Source: Anaerocolumna sp. AGMB13020 (GTDB taxonomy: Bacteria > Bacillota > Clostridia > Lachnospirales > Lachnospiraceae). Taken from it: a stretch of DNA of 64,000 nt. The notes under the pieces are model-generated. The model was not told the origin of the DNA. It did not search any database and saw nothing but the letters and a program-made list of their open reading frames with translations. The DNA lies in contig NZ_CP136910.1 in assembly GCF_033100115.1 (NCBI RefSeq), positions 4,343,001-4,407,000 on the forward strand. Reading direction: 5' to 3'. Shown here in pieces: positions 29,720-37,736 of the stretch (position 1 is its first letter; the number at the start of each line of letters is the position of its first letter). The translations under genes and the position numbers were made by a program.

Positions 29720-29781
29720 GGTTGCCTGAGAATTCACCAAAAGCTGTATTATAAGCTGGGAGATCTCAGGCAACCTTTTTT
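29720..29781 (+). terminator. Rho-independent terminator
   Basis: The stem GGTTGCCTGAGA (29720-29731) with TCTCAGGCAACC (29764-29775) is perfect over 12 bp and followed by six T. It lies 250 bp after thiD and probably ends the thi operon transcript. Confidence 0.85.
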
Positions 29782-30095
29782 GAGAGGTAAAGAGGATTGA
29801 GAAGTATAAAAAAAGGCATAATTATAGAATGTGTGGGGATGTTAAACCTGTGTAAAATATAGCAAAACAGGAAAGAAACAGCAGAAAAAATACATATATT
29901 TACATATAATCACGAAGATGTCGAAATTGTTAAGTTTTTTGTAAGTTTGTTTACTAAATTGTAAAATTAATTAAAGCTTACTTAATGGTATTATTTTTAA
30001 AATAGTTTATAATACATTCTCGTAGCCTATTTTTTATATAGGAATATTCAATATGGCATGGACCATATAATGACAACAAGAGGGAGGACAAAGCA

Positions 30096-31490
30096 GTGGT
30101 TTTTAGCAGTCTGGAATTTATTTTTAGATTTTTACCGTTGTTTTTAATAATTTATTATGTTATGCCTGCCAGGTTTCGGAATGCTGTTCTCTTTCTCGGG
30201 AGCCTGTGTTTTTACGCTTGGGGAGATTTAAAATATCTCGCTTTGATTCTTATATCAATTCTGGTCAATTACTTAGCGGTCAGAGAAATGAAGCGTAATA
30301 AAGTATATTCCAGGATATGGCTCATTGCAGCACTGCTTTTTAACTTTGGAGTTTTGTTCTTCTTTAAATACATAAATTTTGCTATTGAAAACATCAACGT
30401 ACCTCTTAAAGCCATAACACATGGAACGGGTATAGCCTCCCTGGAATTGGGGCTGCCTTTAGGAATCAGTTTTTATACCTTCCAGGCAGTAGCTTATGTA
30501 ATTGACCTTTATCGAGGGGATTGTAAGGAAAACCCAAACCTGTTCCGTTTTGCCACATATCTGGTGATGTTTCCAAAATTGGTTTCCGGACCCATCGCTG
30601 TATACGGAGACATGGAAGACCAGTTAGAGGAGAGAAGGTATGGCCTGTTCAAATTTGAAAAAGGCTTAAAACTTTTTGTAGTCGGACTAGGTATGAAAGT
30701 ACTCATTGCTAACCGTATCGGCATACTCTGGAATGATATACAGACCATCGGGTTTGAAAGTATTTCAACGCCTCTTGCCTGGCTTGGCTCTTTCGGTTAC
30801 AGCTTACAGCTTTATTTTGATTTTCAGGGTTATTCCCTCATGGCGATTGGAATAGGGCGAATGCTGGGCTTTCATCTGCCGGAGAACTTCAATCATCCCT
30901 ATATGTCCAAATCAATGACAGAATTCTGGCGCAGATGGCATATGACACTGGGAGCATGGTTTAGAAATTACGTGTACATTCCCCTTGGTGGAAATCGTAA
31001 AGGAAACAGACGATTGGCCATTAATATGCTGGTAGTATGGCTCTTGACCGGTTTATGGCATGGAGCCAGCTGGAATTTTGTGTTATGGGGCCTGGTACTA
31101 TTTCTATTGATATTGCTTGAAAAGCTGTATTTCAAAAGAATTCTGGATAATTCAAGGATTATAGCAAGAATCTATATGCTTCTGGCTATTCCGCTTACCT
31201 GGACATTATTTGCTATCAGCAATTTAAGGGATGCGGGGATATATTTTGGCAGGATGTTTGGGATAGTTCCTGGCATAAATGTCAATGCTGGAGACTTTTT
31301 GAAGTATCTTGGGCAATATAAATGGTTGTTTTTGGTGGGATTATTCTTTTGCTTCCCTTATGGTAAGAGATTGTTTGAGAAATTTCAGAACAGTATCTTC
31401 TGCACAGCCTTTTTGTTCCTGGTCTTCTGGTACTCCATCTATCTCCTGGCCAACGGAGTTAACAATCCCTTCCTGTATTTCCAGTTTTAA
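30096..31490 (+). CDS. MBOAT family O-acyltransferase (AlgI/PatA-like)
   Basis: A 464-residue membrane protein with about ten membrane segments of the membrane-bound O-acyltransferase family. The FYTFQAVAYVIDLYRGD and KLVSGPIAVY segments and YLQLYFDF-like QLYFDFQGYSLMAIGIG are typical. FWRRWHMTLGAWFRNYVYIP (about 285-304) precedes the catalytic-His region GLWHGASWNFVLWG (about 319-332). Such proteins pass acetyl groups across the membrane to modify cell wall or exported polysaccharides. It is followed by a secreted SGNH protein, the usual acetyl-acceptor partner, so the two likely form an O-acetylation system. Confidence 0.93.
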   Translation: MVFSSLEFIFRFLPLFLIIYYVMPARFRNAVLFLGSLCFYAWGDLKYLALILISILVNYLAVREMKRNKVYSRIWLIAALLFNFGVLFFFKYINFAIENINVPLKAITHGTGIASLELGLPLGISFYTFQAVAYVIDLYRGDCKENPNLFRFATYLVMFPKLVSGPIAVYGDMEDQLEERRYGLFKFEKGLKLFVVGLGMKVLIANRIGILWNDIQTIGFESISTPLAWLGSFGYSLQLYFDFQGYSLMAIGIGRMLGFHLPENFNHPYMSKSMTEFWRRWHMTLGAWFRNYVYIPLGGNRKGNRRLAINMLVVWLLTGLWHGASWNFVLWGLVLFLLILLEKLYFKRILDNSRIIARIYMLLAIPLTWTLFAISNLRDAGIYFGRMFGIVPGINVNAGDFLKYLGQYKWLFLVGLFFCFPYGKRLFEKFQNSIFCTAFLFLVFWYSIYLLANGVNNPFLYFQF

Positions 31491-31549
31491 TCGTAGACTT
31501 CTAGACTTTTGATTATATACCGCCACAGGCGGAAGATTGTGAGTGAATT

Positions 31550-32920
31550 ATGAAACATTTTAGGAATTTAAAAAGATATCACTTCCTGTTTGCGGTAGCA
31601 GCCAGTACACTGCTTCTGAGTATCCTTGGATATGCCGGCAAGAACAGCGTTTATGCTGATTACGCTGTTGATATAGTAAAGGTTCCACAGCTTGCGGTTG
31701 TATTTGAAGGATTAAAAGATGGAAAATATCCATGGAATATCCCAGGGGATAAACAAGAAGATTTAAAGGGTGATGGGCAGCTGACCGCTGATTCCGAAAA
31801 AACAGGTAACGAAACAGAGAATCCTATAGGAAATGCAGAGGCTTCAGGCAATCCAGCAGATAATAGCAAGGCTGACAGGCCTGGAACCGTAAAGAAACCC
31901 GGAGAAGGAAATAAAGGATCAAATGAATCTGGAGAAGGAAATAAGGGATCAAATGAACCCATGGATTCAGATAAAGACACCGGGAAAAATATCAATACGG
32001 GTATTGATAAAGATAATCAGACTAACGGAAAAGATGGCAGTACTGTTAAGGACGGTTCCGGAAATGAAAATACCGGAAAAGACAGTACGGAAAAAGGCAG
32101 TAACACGGAAAAAGGCAGTAACACGGAAAAAGGTAGTATTCCGGAGAACAATAGTACTACGGATAAAAACAACAACAACCCAGGCAAGAACAGCGAAAGT
32201 ACCGGCAAAGGTGACAAACCGGTAAAAGGCAGCGATACGGATAAAAAGAATGATGCTGGTAAGAATACAGATAAAGACGGCAGTGCCGGCAAAGACAACA
32301 ATTCAAATTCTGGTACAAAAGCAGACTTTAAGTATGAGACCGTAGAAAAAAGTTACTTCAAGGATGCACTTTTCATCGGTGATTCCAGAACAGTAGGACT
32401 CTCAGAATATTCCGGCTGGACAGAACCGACTTATTTTGCTGACGTAGGTCTTACGATTTACGATATCTTTAAAAAGGAAGTTGCCGAAGTGAATGGAAAG
32501 AAGCTTACAGTTGACAAAGCTTTGGCAAAACAGAAATATGGTAAGATCTATATTATGCTTGGAATCAATGAATTAGGAACAGGAACCACCAAAACCTTTG
32601 TTGCAGAATATAAAAAGGTGCTTGATGAAATTCAGAAGCTTCAACCCGATGCTATAATCTATATTGAAGGTATCATGAATGTGACCAAGAAAAAATCAGA
32701 CACCGATCCGATCTTTAACAATAAGAACATCAAGGACAGAAACAATGGAATTGCAACCCTGGCTGATAATAAGTCCACTTTCTACATTGATGTGAACGAA
32801 GCAATAACAGATAAGACTGGTGGTATACCTGAAAAATATACCTTTGACAGTATTCATCTGAAAGCAGCCTATTATAAGATATGGACGGAATTTCTACTAA
32901 ACCATGGTGTCGTTAAATAA
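31550..32920 (+). CDS. Membrane-anchored SGNH-type protein with repetitive linker, partner of MBOAT acyltransferase
   Basis: A 456-residue protein: one N-terminal membrane anchor (about residues 10-30), then a low-complexity Gly/Asn/Lys/Asp/Ser-rich linker (about 75-260) built from short repeats such as GEGNKGSNE (twice) and KGSNTE (twice). A C-terminal SGNH hydrolase-like domain follows (about 265-456), with FIGDSRTVGLSEYSG (nucleophile Ser in GDS), a MLGINELG segment with the conserved Asn, and DSIHLKAAYYK carrying the catalytic Asp and His. It probably completes acetyl transfer or removal on a cell-surface polymer together with the upstream MBOAT protein. The repetitive linker may span the cell wall and its length may vary between strains. 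Confidence 0.85.
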   Translation: MKHFRNLKRYHFLFAVAASTLLLSILGYAGKNSVYADYAVDIVKVPQLAVVFEGLKDGKYPWNIPGDKQEDLKGDGQLTADSEKTGNETENPIGNAEASGNPADNSKADRPGTVKKPGEGNKGSNESGEGNKGSNEPMDSDKDTGKNINTGIDKDNQTNGKDGSTVKDGSGNENTGKDSTEKGSNTEKGSNTEKGSIPENNSTTDKNNNNPGKNSESTGKGDKPVKGSDTDKKNDAGKNTDKDGSAGKDNNSNSGTKADFKYETVEKSYFKDALFIGDSRTVGLSEYSGWTEPTYFADVGLTIYDIFKKEVAEVNGKKLTVDKALAKQKYGKIYIMLGINELGTGTTKTFVAEYKKVLDEIQKLQPDAIIYIEGIMNVTKKKSDTDPIFNNKNIKDRNNGIATLADNKSTFYIDVNEAITDKTGGIPEKYTFDSIHLKAAYYKIWTEFLLNHGVVK

Positions 32921-32960
32921 TTTAGATAAATAAAGGATCGTTCCCTTTTTATCAAATTAA

Positions 32961-33040
32961 GGCTGTTGCAGCTGGTTAACTGTAATAAGATAGTCTGAAG
33001 TATAGCTTATCTTACAGTTAAGAGCCGTAACAGTCTTTTT
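32961..33040 (+). terminator. Very long terminator hairpin after the SGNH gene
   Basis: Arms GGCTGTTGCAGCTGGTTAAC plus TGTAATAAG (from 32961) pair with CTTACAGTTAAGAGCCGTAA plus CAGTC (to about 33035), about 28 bp with a few mismatches, then TTTTT. It is unusually long for a terminator. Confidence 0.75.
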
Positions 33041-33095
33041 AGAATAATACATATCATATTATTACAAATCAAAGAGGAATGGGAGGAAGAAAGAT

Positions 33096-33315
33096 AAGTC
33101 AAGGTTCAATGGAGGCCCAAGAACAAGCAAGTCAAGGTTCAATGGAAGCCAAGAACAAGCAAGTCAAGGTTCAATGGAGGCCAAGAACAAGCAAGTCAAG
33201 GTTCAATGGAAGCCAAGAACAAGCAAGTCAAGAGGCTCGAGGGAAGACATGATTAAGCATAATCAAGGCTCGAGGGAAGCCAAGAACAAGCAAATTAAGG
33301 CTCAAGGGAATCTGG
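33096..33315. repeat. Tandem repeat array, about 32-bp unit, about 7 copies, running into yitT
   Basis: The four best units begin AAGTCAAGGTTCAATGGA and end GCCAAGAACAAGC. Later units change to GGCTCGAGGGAA and then GGCTCAAGGGAA. The last unit crosses the stop codon of the convergent YitT gene (33295-33297), so the array encodes its last few residues. The words GCCAAGAA and AACAA are shared with the 24790 array. Confidence 0.9.
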
Positions 33316-33993
33316 CAGAGGAATTTCTTCACAAGAATAAACTTCTTTTGATTTCTCTTTTTTACGACCGACATTCTGCACGAACTCAATAAGAAAAGAT
33401 GAGATAACTACCGTTACAAGGGAGTATACAATCCGTTGCAGCGGAATATAAAGCAGGGATAAGCTTAATACTACAATATCAGTAGCCAGGTATGCTCTTG
33501 ATAATCTGCATCGGGTAAATTTTGAAATAATGAGTGCCAGGGCATCATCGCCTCCGCTGGAACCCCCCTGCCTTATAATCAAGCCGACACCTGTTCCCAC
33601 AAAGATACCGCCTGCTATGGCAGCAACCAGGGGGTAAGGAGACAGATTGGGAAGAACTGGCGGGAACTGTTCCCACAGCCTGAAGAAACCGGCAAGGCTT
33701 AAGGTTGAGAGAAAGGATACCTTGATAAAGTTCTTGCCAAGATAACGAAAGGCAAGTGCATAGCAAAGGATGTCAAGTATAGGGGTCAGCAGTGACGGAG
33801 AGAGACCAAGCTGGTTATTTAATAACAGAATCAGTCCGATTACTCCGCCCTCTGTAATATTTGCCTGCTGGTGTATATTATAGACACCGAAGGAACCCAT
33901 CGCAGTACCCAGCAATATGGCTCCAAAGCCTTTTAAGGTCAATAGTCCTTTATTATTATCTATAAATTTCGTAATTAATCTTTTTCCTAACAT
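33295..33993 (-). CDS. YitT family membrane protein
   Basis: A 232-residue protein with about five membrane segments of the YitT/DUF161 family. GAILLGTAMGSFGVYNIHQQ near the N-terminus, then GGVIGLILLLNNQLG, GGIFVGTGVGLIIRQGGSSG and GGDDALALIISK are diagnostic. Usual family members run to about 280-290 residues with a C-terminal DUF2179 cytoplasmic domain; here the protein stops after the last membrane span plus a short charged tail, so it lacks that domain. ATG 33993 is chosen because AAAGG lies at correct spacing; a TTG at 34002 would overlap it. The last residues are encoded by the adjoining tandem repeat. Function is unknown. Confidence 0.87.
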   Translation of the reverse strand: MLGKRLITKFIDNNKGLLTLKGFGAILLGTAMGSFGVYNIHQQANITEGGVIGLILLLNNQLGLSPSLLTPILDILCYALAFRYLGKNFIKVSFLSTLSLAGFFRLWEQFPPVLPNLSPYPLVAAIAGGIFVGTGVGLIIRQGGSSGGDDALALIISKFTRCRLSRAYLATDIVVLSLSLLYIPLQRIVYSLVTVVISSFLIEFVQNVGRKKEKSKEVYSCEEIPLPDSLEP

Positions 33994-34170
33994 AACAGTC
34001 AACCTTTCAAATTTACCTGGAATTTTGGTTCAGGTGTTTTTTTGGGGTTTTTATCCATAAGTTGAATTAATCCCTACCATTCCATTTTAAACTCTGGTAT
34101 AATACTAATGTCAAGTGCTTTATTTTACTGATAAAGCGGCTTAAAAATCAGTGCCAGAATGGGGGGAACC

Positions 34171-34992
34171 GTGAAAGATTATTATAAAATAAACGAAATC
34201 TCCAAACTTTATGGAATCGGAGTGGATTCTCTAAGATATTATGAAAGAATCGGAATCTTAAAGCCAAAAAGAGATATCAACGGATATCGTCTTTATAGCC
34301 TGAAGGATATCTACAAGTTAAATATCATATCGGATCTTCGTCAGTTGGATTTCTCCATGAAACAGATCAAGGAATATCTTGATCATCAAAGTATAGATAA
34401 TACCATAGCTTTACTCTATGAAGAACAGGAGTACATCAAAGAGCAGCTAAAGAAACTCAGGGAAAGAAAGCAGATAATGAAAGACCGAATTGAGGCTCTG
34501 AAATCTGCAGCCAGAATTACAGCAGGCGAATATGTGGTAAAGGAGCTGCCGCCCCGCCCCTGTGTAAGACTGAATGAGTATATCACCAGAGATGAAGAAA
34601 TGGATTTTGCTGTAAAGAAGCTTCATAGAAAGCATGAAAATAAAATAAGAGATTTTGGAAATCAGTCCATTGGTGCAGTAATGTCACTTGAGGATCTGGA
34701 AAGAGGTCTCGTAAATGTATACCGCAGCATTTTCTTTATTCTGGAGCATACAGAGGAGGCATATGATTTTATGCTTCCCGAGGGCAGATATCTGTCCTGC
34801 TGTTACAGGGGAGACTACCGGCAAAGTACGGAACGCATTAGTAAGATGTTAGACTATAGTAAGGCGCAGGGATTTACCATATCCGGTGACCCCTTTGAGA
34901 TATATGTAGTAGATAATCGGGAAACCATGAAGGAAGAGGAATTTCTCACAGAAATTCAGGTACAAATATTCGATCCAATTTATCATTACTAA
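34171..34992 (+). CDS. MerR family transcriptional regulator (BmrR-like effector domain)
   Basis: A 273-residue regulator. The N-terminal winged helix-turn-helix reads YKINEISKLYGIGVDSLRYY followed by ERIGILKP and NGYRLYSLKDIYKLNII. A long coiled-coil dimerisation helix comes next (about residues 75-115), then a C-terminal effector-binding domain of the GyrI/BmrR type. A GTG start at 34171 is preferred because GGGGGGAA lies just upstream; an ATG at 34159 has no such site. It is divergent from yitT. It ends immediately before a 21-bp repeat array. Targets are unknown, but the drug-binding-type domain suggests a response to small lipophilic compounds. Confidence 0.88.
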   Translation: MKDYYKINEISKLYGIGVDSLRYYERIGILKPKRDINGYRLYSLKDIYKLNIISDLRQLDFSMKQIKEYLDHQSIDNTIALLYEEQEYIKEQLKKLRERKQIMKDRIEALKSAARITAGEYVVKELPPRPCVRLNEYITRDEEMDFAVKKLHRKHENKIRDFGNQSIGAVMSLEDLERGLVNVYRSIFFILEHTEEAYDFMLPEGRYLSCCYRGDYRQSTERISKMLDYSKAQGFTISGDPFEIYVVDNRETMKEEEFLTEIQVQIFDPIYHY

Positions 34993-35158
34993 GATGTGAC
35001 GAAACTGTTTATCGATGTGAGGAAACTGTTTATCGATGTGACGAAATTGTTTATCAATTTGAGGAAGCTGTTTATTGATGTGACGAAACTGTTTATCGAT
35101 GTGACGAAACTGTTTATCAATGTGAAACATAGTATATCAATCTGACGAAATCTGCATA
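34993..35158 (+). repeat. Tandem repeat array, 21-bp unit, about 7 copies, starting at the MerR stop codon
   Basis: The unit is GATGTGACGAAACTGTTTATC with few changes over 147 bp, then decaying copies to about 35158. The first unit begins at the very next base after the TAA of the MerR gene. The unit size is two helical turns. The rest of the gap up to 35400 shows a possible, very degenerate trace of the TIR word (TTCAGACACACC, about 35317-35328) and nothing else. Confidence 0.92.
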
Positions 35159-35400
35159 TTGAATGACGGAATACATCATAAACCAGGCTGAACCTTTCCT
35201 TTATTGGCTTCAAGCAGGAAGTGGTAGCAGGGGGAATTTAAGCTGTGCATTGAAACTTCACCGTCCGGTGCAATACTATCATACAGATTGGAAGTAAGAC
35301 GGGTACTATATACCTTCAGACACACCTTTAGGGAAAACGAAACGAATAAAACATAGAATGGGTTATTGCTTGTCGCTGTTAAGCGAGATAAGAGGAGATT

Positions 35401-36612
35401 ATGAGTAGAAGAAAACAGCTAAAAATGAGAAAAGTGGGCTTAGAGCACCTGGAACAATATAATCAGCTTCTTCGATATGTCTTTCAGGTTACTGACAGAG
35501 AACTCCATCAGATCGGCTGGGAAGAGAAAGAGATGATAAGAGCCAAATCTCCCATCCTTGAGCAGGCGGACGTACTGGGATGGTTTGATGATGATAAATT
35601 AATATCACAGGTGGCAGTCTATCCTTTTCAGGTCAGAATCTTTCATAAGACCTACGATATGGGTGGTCTTACTGGAGTGGGCACCTATCCGGAATATTCC
35701 GGTCAGGGACTCATGCATAAGCTATTATGCCAGGCCCTTGAGAATATGCGAAACCGTAAGCAGTCTATTTCTTATCTATATCCCTATTCCATTCCTTATT
35801 ATAGAAGGAAGGGTTGGGAAATCATATCAGATAAGATTACCTTTGAGATAAATGATTATCAGCTGCCAAAAAATAAAAGGGTATCCGGTGAGATTGAGAG
35901 AGTTCCTGCTGAAAGTGAGCAGGTCAGAGAAGCTTATGAGCGTTTTGCACTTCAGACCCATGGTGCGATGCTTCGGGGAGATCTTGCCTGGAATGAGTAT
36001 TGGCTCTGGGATACAGACGATTTAATGGCAGCTATCTATTACAATGAGGATGGTGAGCCGGACGGTTATGTGCTCTATTGGATAGCAGATGAAATCTTTC
36101 ATATAAAGGATATGATATTTGTCCATGAAGAAGCCAGAAGCGGGCTCTGGAATTTTATCAGTGCTCATTTTTCCATGATTTCAAAGGTTACGGGGAATAT
36201 CCATACCGATGAACCACTGGCATTTCTATTGGAGGATGCAGATATCAAGGAGACCATTTCACCTTATTTTATGGCACGAATCGTAGATATTGAGATGTTC
36301 ATAGCTCTTTATCCTTTTAAAGCAGATACTGCTGACAGGAAATGGACCTTTACCCTGGATGATCCGCTTCTTTCCTGGAACCAGGGAACCTTTATATTGC
36401 ATATTTCGGCTGAAGGAAAAGGGGAGATTCTTAGAACCTCCCAAAAAAGCAGTGATAAGATAGATATACAGACAATGACAACCATGCTTCTTGGATATAA
36501 ACGCCCGGATTATCTGAATAAAATCGGACGTTTAAGCTGTAGCCCTGACACTGTGGATATGTTGGAGGATGCCATTGAACAGCAGACACCTTATTTCTCT
36601 GATTATTTTTAA
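35401..36612 (+). CDS. Eis-like GNAT acetyltransferase
   Basis: A 403-residue protein with the three-part Eis layout: an N-terminal GNAT domain with the acetyl-CoA loop VGTYPEYSGQGLMHKLLCQA (about residues 93-112) and the LYPYSIPYYRRKGWE segment, a second degenerate GNAT domain (about 155-285), and a C-terminal SCP2-like sterol carrier fold (about 290-400). Eis-family enzymes acetylate amines, including aminoglycosides in some species; the natural substrate in Clostridia is unknown. TAAGAGGAG precedes the ATG. It is a single gene between repeat-rich and hairpin-rich spacers. Confidence 0.88.
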   Translation: MSRRKQLKMRKVGLEHLEQYNQLLRYVFQVTDRELHQIGWEEKEMIRAKSPILEQADVLGWFDDDKLISQVAVYPFQVRIFHKTYDMGGLTGVGTYPEYSGQGLMHKLLCQALENMRNRKQSISYLYPYSIPYYRRKGWEIISDKITFEINDYQLPKNKRVSGEIERVPAESEQVREAYERFALQTHGAMLRGDLAWNEYWLWDTDDLMAAIYYNEDGEPDGYVLYWIADEIFHIKDMIFVHEEARSGLWNFISAHFSMISKVTGNIHTDEPLAFLLEDADIKETISPYFMARIVDIEMFIALYPFKADTADRKWTFTLDDPLLSWNQGTFILHISAEGKGEILRTSQKSSDKIDIQTMTTMLLGYKRPDYLNKIGRLSCSPDTVDMLEDAIEQQTPYFSDYF

Positions 36613-37096
36613 ATAATATCTTATTTTAAAATTATTTGCGAAGGAAAAGACTGCAACTGCAGATATAAAAGGAGGAAGGCCAGCCGGTATAACCGTCTGG
36701 CCTCATATGAAAAAAAGATTATGTCAGCAAGGTGGGGAACCTTGTTTATTGCTATATAGGTAGTATACTGTTCATAAATGTACTTAATATGAATGGTTAT
36801 TGAAAAGATTGTGAATATTTTTATTTAAATAAACTTCGTAACCTTTAAAACAACGAAAAGATGACTCCCTTTTTTCATAATAAGATAGCTGATTTATGAA
36901 CCTGATGCGATAATTACTTACCTTACATTTCTGTATACATAAATTATTCTTGGCTGCAGATACTAACTGAAAAGCAATTTTATTATTCTATCATTTTTCG
37001 GTGGAGATAAGATTGGTTTTGGTGGACAAACTCATTTAAACTCAGCAATTCTTATCAGCGCTTCTCAAAGATTAATGGCGCAGAAATGGGGAATAC
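36613..37096. terminator. Intergenic region with terminator-like hairpin
   Basis: A hairpin AGGCCAGCCGGT (36677-36688) with ACCGTCTGGCCT (36692-36703) has a strong 12-bp stem with one mismatch but no T tail. A second short hairpin CAAGGT/ACCTTG is near 36729. No gene or riboswitch was recognised in the rest. Confidence 0.45.
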
Positions 37097-37240
37097 ATGG
37101 AAAAGGCTTCTGAAAAACAGCAGCAGCGCAAGGAAAAAGAAAAATTTAATACGTCAACGCAGAAAGAAAAACCGGAAAACCAGAATCAGACTCATAATGT
37201 GGTAAGAGAGGGTATCGGTCCTCAGAATCAGAAAAGATGA
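37097..37240 (+). CDS. Small hydrophilic protein, 47 residues
   Basis: ATG 37097 follows GGGGAA at suitable spacing and the frame runs to TGA 37238-37240. The product is very charged and Gln/Lys/Glu-rich, with no hydrophobic segment, and ends GIGPQNQKR. I do not recognise the family with certainty. It stands alone before the second copy of the hairpin repeat. Confidence 0.55.
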   Translation: MEKASEKQQQRKEKEKFNTSTQKEKPENQNQTHNVVREGIGPQNQKR

Positions 37241-37270
37241 GTTAAAGGAGCTGTTATTTGAAATAATGTT

Positions 37271-37430
37271 GCGGTTAGAAGCCTCTTGGCTTTCCTCCAC
37301 ACACCGGCTGATCGACATATTGTAAACTTCGTTTGCTGTAATCGTACAAAATTGTTCGCTTATGCATCCCGAATTGGCAGATGTTCCTTCAGTCAGTGCA
37401 TTACGGGGAAGCTAAGAGGCTTCTTACTGT
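37271..37430 (+). repeat. Hairpin repeat, copy 2 (upstream of kdp operon)
   Basis: Outer arms 37271-37295 and 37405-37430 pair (TAGAAGCCTCTTGGCTT with AAGCTAAGAGGCTTCTTA). The inner part is collinear with copy 1: CCACACACCG, GACATATTGTAAAC, then the loop CTGTAATCGTACAAAATTGT followed by TCGCTT. The loop differs from copy 1 at only a few bases although the stems differ more. It lies about 215 bp before kdpF. Confidence 0.7.
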
Positions 37431-37646
37431 TTGGCATCCTTTGGCATCATCAGCCTCTCTTATACATGTAAAATTACATACTATTTCATTTCTTTATATC
37501 TTCTTAACACGTTTGCTGCTTATCTGAACACCCCCTTAACCAGAAATTTGTTATTATCTATTTACGGTGACACCAAAACATCAGTAATACAAAACATGAA
37601 TACCAGAACATTCGTAATGAAAATAGCAAAGATAGGAGTGGAAACA
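37431..37646 (+). promoter_or_regulatory. kdp operon upstream region
   Basis: A non-coding stretch between the hairpin repeat and kdpF that must carry the kdp promoter and KdpE site. No confident -35/-10 pair and no c-di-AMP (ydaO) riboswitch consensus could be picked out by eye. An AGGAGTGG ribosome binding site lies before kdpF. Confidence 0.35.
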
Positions 37647-37736
37647 ATGGGAAGTGTAATAATCCTTACAGGAACAGCAGGACTTTGCCTACTGGGATAC
37701 CTGTTTTATGTCTTATTTCGAGGTGAAAAATTATGA
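37647..37736 (+). CDS. kdpF: K+-transporting ATPase small subunit KdpF
   Basis: A 29-residue single-span peptide: one hydrophobic helix (about residues 4-24) ending with RGEKL, as typical of KdpF, which stabilises the KdpABC complex. ATG 37647 follows AGGAG. Its stop overlaps the kdpA start by 4 bp, showing translational coupling. Confidence 0.88.
   Translation: MGSVIILTGTAGLCLLGYLFYVLFRGEKL

Noticed and set aside
32017-32301. Minus-strand Leu/Pro/Ser-rich frame
   Set aside because: It is the complement of the repetitive SGNH linker and has no start signals.
34849-35213. Minus-strand frames with HIDKQFRHIDKQF-type and NSFVTSI-type repeats
   Set aside because: They are translations of the 21-bp array, a multiple of 3, without ribosome binding site and overlapping the MerR gene antisense.
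35230-35340. Third copy of the TA-flanked palindromic element
   Set aside because: Only a 12-base word resembling one terminal repeat is visible, with no matching opposite end; too weak to call.
37241-37646. c-di-AMP (ydaO) riboswitch before kdp
   Set aside because: The conserved motifs were not found by eye; the region is better explained by the hairpin repeat and an unassigned promoter.
37431-37736. 101-residue protein ending in KdpF
   Set aside because: Only the last 29 codons resemble KdpF and have a ribosome binding site; the upstream part is non-coding leader.
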